NCBI GenBank assembly: GCA_050008575.1
Contig: JBEKMJ010000016.1
Coordinates: 1 to 64,000, forward strand
Reading direction: 5' to 3'
DNA from: Bog-159 sp050008575
Lineage (GTDB): Bacteria; Acidobacteriota; Terriglobia; Bryobacterales; Bryobacteraceae
Length of the DNA: 64,000 nt
Shown: in pieces, positions 59,913-64,000 of the stretch
How the letters are laid out: each line of letters opens with the position of its first letter
Numbering within the stretch: the first letter of the stretch is position 1
Notes under the pieces: model-generated
What the model saw: the letters and a program-made list of their open reading frames with translations, nothing else
The model's database searches: none
What the model was told of the DNA's origin: nothing
Translations under genes and position numbers: made by a program

Positions 59913-60467
59913 ATGCAAAGACAAATGAAGACTATCATTATGACCGGCGCGTTTCTGGCTCTGGCGGCCAGCGTCGCGCCCAACGCAGCCGCGTGCAGCC
60001 TGCCCGGCCTTTCCCCGATGAGGGCGCCGGCGATCCTGCCACCCGGCTTATTCGCGCCGCCCGAGTCTCTGCCGGCGGCCACGCCAGGGCAAGGAGGCGC
60101 TCCCATTGTGGGCCTTTGGACCGTCACGTTCTATTCCGGCGGAGTGATCGTGGACCAGGCCTTTGACGCATGGAACAGCGGCGGCACAGAGGTTCTGAAC
60201 GATTTCACCGACCCGATCGAAGACAACGTTTGCCTGGGCGTGTGGGTGCAAACCGGCCCGCGGACCTTCAAGCTGAAGCACCCGTCCTGGACCTTCGATG
60301 CTACCGGCACTTTGACCGGCACAGCGTATATCCTGGAGACGATTACCGTGGGTCCGGGGGGCAATGAATATGCCGGCCCGTACACCATCGATCTGTTCGA
60401 CACGTCGGGCAACCCGGTGGGCAGCTACTCAGGGGTAATTCAAGGCTATCGCATCATGCCGGATTGA
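59913..60467 (+). CDS. Small secreted protein, unknown
   Basis: 184 residues from the ATG at 59913. A signal peptide (MQRQMKTIIMTGAFLALAASVAPNAAA) is followed by a Pro-rich stretch and one lipocalin-like/beta-barrel domain: PIVGLWTVTFYSGGVIVDQAFDAWNSGGTEVLND, VCLGVWVQTGPRTFKLKHPSWTFDATG, GPYTIDLFDTSGNPVGSYSGVIQGYRI. The GLW-x-V start resembles small lipocalin-type (DUF1579/'YpiB-like') folds. Function unknown. Confidence 0.78.
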   Translation: MQRQMKTIIMTGAFLALAASVAPNAAACSLPGLSPMRAPAILPPGLFAPPESLPAATPGQGGAPIVGLWTVTFYSGGVIVDQAFDAWNSGGTEVLNDFTDPIEDNVCLGVWVQTGPRTFKLKHPSWTFDATGTLTGTAYILETITVGPGGNEYAGPYTIDLFDTSGNPVGSYSGVIQGYRIMPD

Positions 60468-60884
60468 TGTAGGGCAGGTCCCCCAACCTGCCCTCTTGAC
60501 ATCCGGGCGCGCCGCGAAGCGGTCGTCAACGCGCACATGGCTTGATTTCGCGCAGGCGCTATGCGCCGTTCTGAAGCTTCTACATTTGCAGGAGTTAGAG
60601 TTGGAGGGCGGGCTTTAGCCGGCGCGGGGCTTCAGCCCCGCTGGTAGCACAGGCTTCAGCCTGTGTCTGGAGTTTCTACATTCTGTCCCGCCGTAGTGGG
60701 GCAGGCTCGCAGCCTGCGCGGGCCTCGCAGGCCCGCTCTTCGGCGAGCTGCGCTCGCCTGGCACAGGCTTCAGCCTATGTGCACAGGCTTCAGCCTGTGT
60801 GGGCGGCTATGCGCCGCCAGCGCGAGCTTCGCTCGCCTGAGTGCGGGCCTGCGAGGCCCGCGCAGGCTGCGAGCCTGCCCCACG
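60468..60884. repeat. Palindromic mosaic element with two leader motifs, overlaps the GT28 3' end
   Basis: Leaders CTGAAGCTTCTACATTTG (60571-60588) and TCTGGAGTTTCTACATTCTG (60665-60684). Words: GCGGGGCTTCAGCCCCGC, ACAGGCTTCAGCCTGT (repeated), GCAGGCT-CGC-AGCCTGC, GCGGGCCT-CGC-AGGCCCGC, GGCGAGC/GCTCGCC, GGCGGCTATGCGCCGCC, GCGGGCCTGCGAGGCCCGC and GCAGGCTGCGAGCCTGCCCCAC. The right 78 bases are read in frame as the last codons of the glycosyltransferase, whose stop codon (60807-60809) lies inside the GGCGGC-TAT-GCGCCGCC word. Confidence 0.88.
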
Positions 60885-62012
60885 AAGAACCGCGGCGAGC
60901 AGTTCGGGGATTTCATACACGGCGGAATTCCGGAGCGCGGCAGCGTTGGTCCGGTAGCGCTCGTAGCGGGCGGGCGACAGCAATTCCGCGACGGCTTCGT
61001 CGAGGCGGGCGAAACTGTTCACCACCATGCCGACCTGCTGTTCGACGATCCAGTCGGCGTTGTAGCGCTCGTGGGCCAGCGTCCACGGATTGCGCTCGAC
61101 GATTACGGGCAGCCGCATGGCCAGCGCTTCGCTGATGCTGCCGGGGCCGGGCTTGCCGATGAAGAAGTCGGCCAGCCGCATATAAAAAGGAACGTCGGTG
61201 GTGAAGCCCTGGACGTACACCGGCACGCGATGGCGCATCGCGCGCAGTCTGCGGGCGGCTTCTTCATGGCGTCCACAGAGCACGACGATCTGGACTTCGG
61301 CGCTGCCACGATCGATGGCGCGTGCCACTTTCACCGCATCCATCGAGCCCTGCCCTCCGAACGACACCAGCGCGGTAGGCAAGTCCGGGCGGAGTCCGAG
61401 CCGGGTGCGCTCGGTCGCGCGATCGACGGCCAGTGGCGCGTAGAACTTCGGATTTAGAATCATTCCGGAAGTGCGCAAGATGCGGCTTTCCGGATAACCG
61501 ATGGTACGCGCCTGGGCCACCGCGCGGCTGGAACCGCAGATCACAAATTGGTCCTGGCGCTCGATCCAGAAATGCGGCGGATAGTCGGCGATGTCGGTGA
61601 GGATGGTGACCAGCGCCGCGGCGGGGGCCGCTTGCGCCAGAGCCTGTTTGATGGCGCGATTGTAATGCGGGATCAGGGAAACCACCATTTGCGGCGGGTC
61701 CTGGCTCCAGTGCGCGGCGAGCGCGCGCACCTCGGCGTCATGAAAGATGCGGATGGCCAGGTGCATGGGCGGGATCAGTTGGGCGGTGCCCAGCGTCCAG
61801 CCCCGCCGCAGCATGATGTTGTAGACTTCCTGGAACGGAATCCCGGTCAGCTTGCGGACGACGTCGATCGAGTGCAGGAGATCCTGAATATTGCGCAGCC
61901 GCGTTTCCCAGGGGCGCTGCTGTTCGCGCATGACCGCATCGAGAGCGGTGACCGCGGCGCGATGGCCGCCGCCCGCGTCGATGTAGATTAGGTCAATCCT
62001 TGGCCGTGGCAA
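60807..62012 (-). CDS. GT28-type glycosyltransferase (MGDG synthase-like)
   Basis: 401 residues. The N-terminal acceptor-domain motif DLIYIDAGGGHRAAVTALDAVM and the C-terminal nucleotide-sugar motif FFIGKPGPGSISEALAMRLPVIVERN, with LVSFGGQGS, match the monogalactosyldiacylglycerol-synthase/MurG superfamily. Likely makes a glycolipid or related glycoside. The last 24 residues (GAGSQPARASQARTQASEAR...) are encoded by a palindromic repeat, not by ancestral sequence. The start overlaps the end of the phosphatase-like gene by 20 bases, implying translational coupling. Confidence 0.88.
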   Translation of the reverse strand: MPRPRIDLIYIDAGGGHRAAVTALDAVMREQQRPWETRLRNIQDLLHSIDVVRKLTGIPFQEVYNIMLRRGWTLGTAQLIPPMHLAIRIFHDAEVRALAAHWSQDPPQMVVSLIPHYNRAIKQALAQAAPAAALVTILTDIADYPPHFWIERQDQFVICGSSRAVAQARTIGYPESRILRTSGMILNPKFYAPLAVDRATERTRLGLRPDLPTALVSFGGQGSMDAVKVARAIDRGSAEVQIVVLCGRHEEAARRLRAMRHRVPVYVQGFTTDVPFYMRLADFFIGKPGPGSISEALAMRLPVIVERNPWTLAHERYNADWIVEQQVGMVVNSFARLDEAVAELLSPARYERYRTNAAALRNSAVYEIPELLAAVLRGAGSQPARASQARTQASEARAGGA

Positions 62013-63018
62013 GTTGGACCTTCTGGCGATCGGCGGGGCGATCGGCCGCGCCAGCCAACTGCGCGACCGGCGCGCAATCCGAAAATGGCATGTTGGCGCG
62101 CGCCGCGACCAGCGAGGGTTGGAAGGCGTTGAGAACGGGGCGGCCGATCCAGCATTGGGAGGGTTCCAGATGAAAGATCCAAGCCACCGTCAGCGCCGTG
62201 TCGAATATGTTCACCGGGACGGCGATCCGGGCGTGGGTGACGCCCGGACCGGCGAGAATCCAAGGAATTTGAATTTCGCCCAGCGAATTCTTGCCATGGC
62301 CATGCTTGGTCCCGCCGTGATCGGAAGTGATGAGGACGTAGGTGGACTCGCGCGCCGAAAGCGCATCGACCATATCGAGCACTTGGCCCACGTATCCGTC
62401 GGCATCCTCGACGGCTTGGTAGTATTCCTTGCTGAACCAGCCGTGCGCGTGTCCGGCGTGATCCACGTTGTCCAGGTGGAGAAACATAAGCGCCGGGCGA
62501 TTGGCCGTCCAGTAGGCGATGGCTGCCGCGGTGGTCTTGGCCGCGCCCGCCACATGCCGCAGCACGTCGGGCGCACGCTTCTCGAGCAGATTCGCGAAGC
62601 CATCCCAATCGTGAAAGACGGCGATGCGGCTGGCCGGGTAGGTGGACCGCAGGAGTCCGAAGATAGTGGGAAATTTGCCGTCTTCGGTGCGGCAGACGGG
62701 CTGGAATTCGACCATGTGGCGCAAATAACCATTGGAGGTGATGCCGTGCTGCGCGGGCGAAGCGCCGTTGATAGCGGAGGCCCAGTTGGGGCTGCTGAGC
62801 GTGGGCAGGACGCCGCGGGCTTCCAAAGTCCAGGCCGAGCGGGCCATCAACTCGCGCAGGCGGGGCACGCGCGCGGTGGAGACGCCGTCGACGCTCAAGC
62901 CGTCCACGCCGACGATGACGACGCGCGGGCCGTGCCAGGAGCCGGCGGGTTCGGCGCGGAGGATTGGACCGCAGCCCAGCGCCAGAACAAACGGCAATAA
63001 TCTTGTTTTGGGGCCCAT
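61993..63018 (-). CDS. Exported alkaline-phosphatase-superfamily phosphodiesterase/pyrophosphatase
   Basis: 341 residues from the ATG at 63018. Signal peptide (LLPFVLALGCGPILRA). Type I phosphodiesterase core: metal-binding VVIVGVDGLS, nucleophile Thr/Ser region GVLPTLSSPNWASAINGASPAQHGITSNG, then FLHLDNVDHAGHAHGWF, VLITSDHGGTKHGHG and a metal His in GEIQIPWIL. All motifs are complete. Exact substrate unknown; coupled by overlap to a glycosyltransferase, so a role in glycolipid or envelope metabolism is plausible. Confidence 0.9.
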   Translation of the reverse strand: MGPKTRLLPFVLALGCGPILRAEPAGSWHGPRVVIVGVDGLSVDGVSTARVPRLRELMARSAWTLEARGVLPTLSSPNWASAINGASPAQHGITSNGYLRHMVEFQPVCRTEDGKFPTIFGLLRSTYPASRIAVFHDWDGFANLLEKRAPDVLRHVAGAAKTTAAAIAYWTANRPALMFLHLDNVDHAGHAHGWFSKEYYQAVEDADGYVGQVLDMVDALSARESTYVLITSDHGGTKHGHGKNSLGEIQIPWILAGPGVTHARIAVPVNIFDTALTVAWIFHLEPSQCWIGRPVLNAFQPSLVAARANMPFSDCAPVAQLAGAADRPADRQKVQLATAKD

Positions 63019-63082
63019 AGTATATTCATAGACCACAATTGCTTCGACCGTGTTACGATGCGATGAAAGTTTCGTGGATTAT

Positions 63083-63153
63083 GGTAGGGCGGCGCCATGC
63101 GCTGCCCCCGGAGGGCCGATGCTCCGCGCGGCGGCGCATGGCGCCGCCCTACC
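63083..63153. repeat. Perfect 20-bp inverted repeat (class II word)
   Basis: GGTAGGGCGGCGCCATGCGC (63083-63102) and its exact reverse complement at 63134-63153, with a 31-nt loop. It lies between the phosphatase-like gene and a small membrane protein. Shorter relatives are at 30535 and 34440. Confidence 0.9.
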
Positions 63154-63397
63154 GCCCGCGCCGGCCCATCACCAGCCCCGCGAAAATCGCGATCAGCGCC
63201 GCGAGCGTGGCCAATGTGCCGACGATCAGGTAGTCGGCCTTCCCGTGTGGCGCCGGCAGCACGCGGATCAACGCCACGGCGAAGACGGTGAAAGCGATGC
63301 AGGCGCTGATGGCCAGCGCCACGGGCCGCGGGATGCGAAACCGGCGCGGCGCGGCCTTCTCGGCGGGTTCATCAGGCTTTGGGGTGGGCGCGGTCAT
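63149..63397 (-). CDS. Small two-helix membrane protein
   Basis: 82 residues: a charged N-terminus (MTAPTPKPDEPAEKAAPRRFRIPRP), two transmembrane helices (VALAISACIAFTVFAVALIRV; YLIVGTLATLAALIAIFAGLVM) and a GRRGR tail. Its start overlaps the end of xerC by 26 bases, so it is probably translated from the same mRNA. The 3' end touches the inverted repeat. Function unknown. Confidence 0.65.
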   Translation of the reverse strand: MTAPTPKPDEPAEKAAPRRFRIPRPVALAISACIAFTVFAVALIRVLPAPHGKADYLIVGTLATLAALIAIFAGLVMGRRGR

Positions 63398-64000
63398 AAA
63401 CGTCCATCAGATCGGTGAGCGAAACCTGAGTATACTTCTGCGTGGTGGACAGGCGCGCGTGCCCCAGCAATTCCTGAATGGCGCGCAGGTCCGCGCCGTC
63501 GGCCAGCAGATGCGTCGCGTAGGCGTGGCGGAAACTGTGCGGATGAATGGAAGAGTCACCATTCACCAGTATGCCGTAGAGCTTGACGATGCCGCCGGCG
63601 CCGCGCGCGGTGAGACGCCCGCCCCGATGGTTCAGGAAAATGGCGCGCTCGGTGGGCGCCCCGGCGCGCTCCGGCAAGTAGCGATCGAGCGCCACGGCTG
63701 CCTGGGAGGTGAACGGCACCTGGCGCTCTTTCTTCCCCTTGCCGCGCACGCGGATCCAGCGCTCGGCGCGGTCGACATCTTCCAAATTCAGCCCCACCAG
63801 CTCGCTCACGCGCACGCCGCAGCCGTACAGAAACTCGAAAATGGCGCGGTCGCGCGCCGGATGCGGGCGCTCGAATTTGTCCGCGGCCACGGCGTCGATG
63901 AGTCCGTTCGCCTGCTCCGCGGTCATCACATCCGGCAAGGTTTTGGGGGCTTTGGGCGTGCGCACCAGCCGCGCGGGATTCATGGGGATCAGCCCCTCGC
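63372..64000 (-). CDS. xerC: Tyrosine recombinase XerC (cut by right window edge)
   Basis: C-terminal catalytic domain of a Xer recombinase: Arg in YGCGVRVSELVGL, Lys in VRGKGKKERQVPF, HPHSFRHAYATHLL, LGHARLSTTQ and nucleophilic Tyr in KYTQVSLTDL. The frame continues to the window's end without a start at 63983 being necessary: the codons just before (EGLIP-) fit the linker to the missing core-binding domain. With XerD (36929-37837) it would form the dimer-resolution pair. Confidence 0.88.
   Translation of the reverse strand, partial: EGLIPMNPARLVRTPKAPKTLPDVMTAEQANGLIDAVAADKFERPHPARDRAIFEFLYGCGVRVSELVGLNLEDVDRAERWIRVRGKGKKERQVPFTSQAAVALDRYLPERAGAPTERAIFLNHRGGRLTARGAGGIVKLYGILVNGDSSIHPHSFRHAYATHLLADGADLRAIQELLGHARLSTTQKYTQVSLTDLMDVYDRAHPKA

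Overview
The window looks like chromosome from an Acidobacteriota member close to Bryobacterales / 'Candidatus Solibacter'. This is inferred from families typical of that group: an ADOP-type duplicated ABC permease, a VWFA-related acidobacterial secreted protein, a 'Solibacter-type' C-terminal domain behind an S53 protease, a tandem-repeat GloVer protein, a DUF5117/5118-like zinc metalloprotease and a PEP-CTERM protein. GC is high and many genes encode exported proteins. I see no rRNA or tRNA gene.

Layout. 0-9.5 kb: sensor kinase, relics of a membrane protein, YefM/YoeB toxin-antitoxin pair, secreted proteins, class II DAHP synthase, diguanylate cyclase. 9.8-16.5 kb: a secreted beta-propeller, then a six-gene minus-strand run (ECF sigma, zinc anti-sigma, Spy-like protein, lipoprotein, Ig-like secreted protein, MIO-type aromatic ammonia-lyase), then an A-type Fe-S carrier. 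16.5-26.7 kb: a chemoreceptor with a c-type heme motif, a large metalloprotease, a phytoene-desaturase-like oxidoreductase, a gamma-glutamyltransferase relative and glgB. 27-35 kb: L-type lectin, an adenylation protein with a dead carrier domain, the GloVer repeat protein, a catalytically dead ketosynthase and a PEP-CTERM protein. 35.6-38.4 kb: CCA-adding/poly(A) polymerase family enzyme, XerD and a conserved hypothetical.

38.4-43.5 kb is an accessory island: a 5'-truncated integrase, a two-repeat CRISPR-like unit, a secreted two-domain protein, a decayed HigB/HigA pair, an IS1595-type transposase, a Panacea-domain gene followed in frame by a RelE-like reading frame, and three very small genes. 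From 43.5 kb the core-like content resumes: TPR/hexaheme cytochrome, AhpD-like protein, ADOP permease, MFS exporter, VWFA-like protein, a frameshifted S53 protease, an HNH-like fragment, a CadC-like TPR regulator, a small secreted protein, a GT28 glycosyltransferase, an alkaline-phosphatase-fold enzyme, a small membrane protein and XerC (cut by the right edge).

The most striking non-gene signal is a dispersed family of palindromic mosaics. Short perfect palindromes with a 3-nt centre are strung together in varying order in at least nine intergenic places. Several copies follow a shared leader motif, and one copy has been translated into the C-terminus of the GT28 gene.
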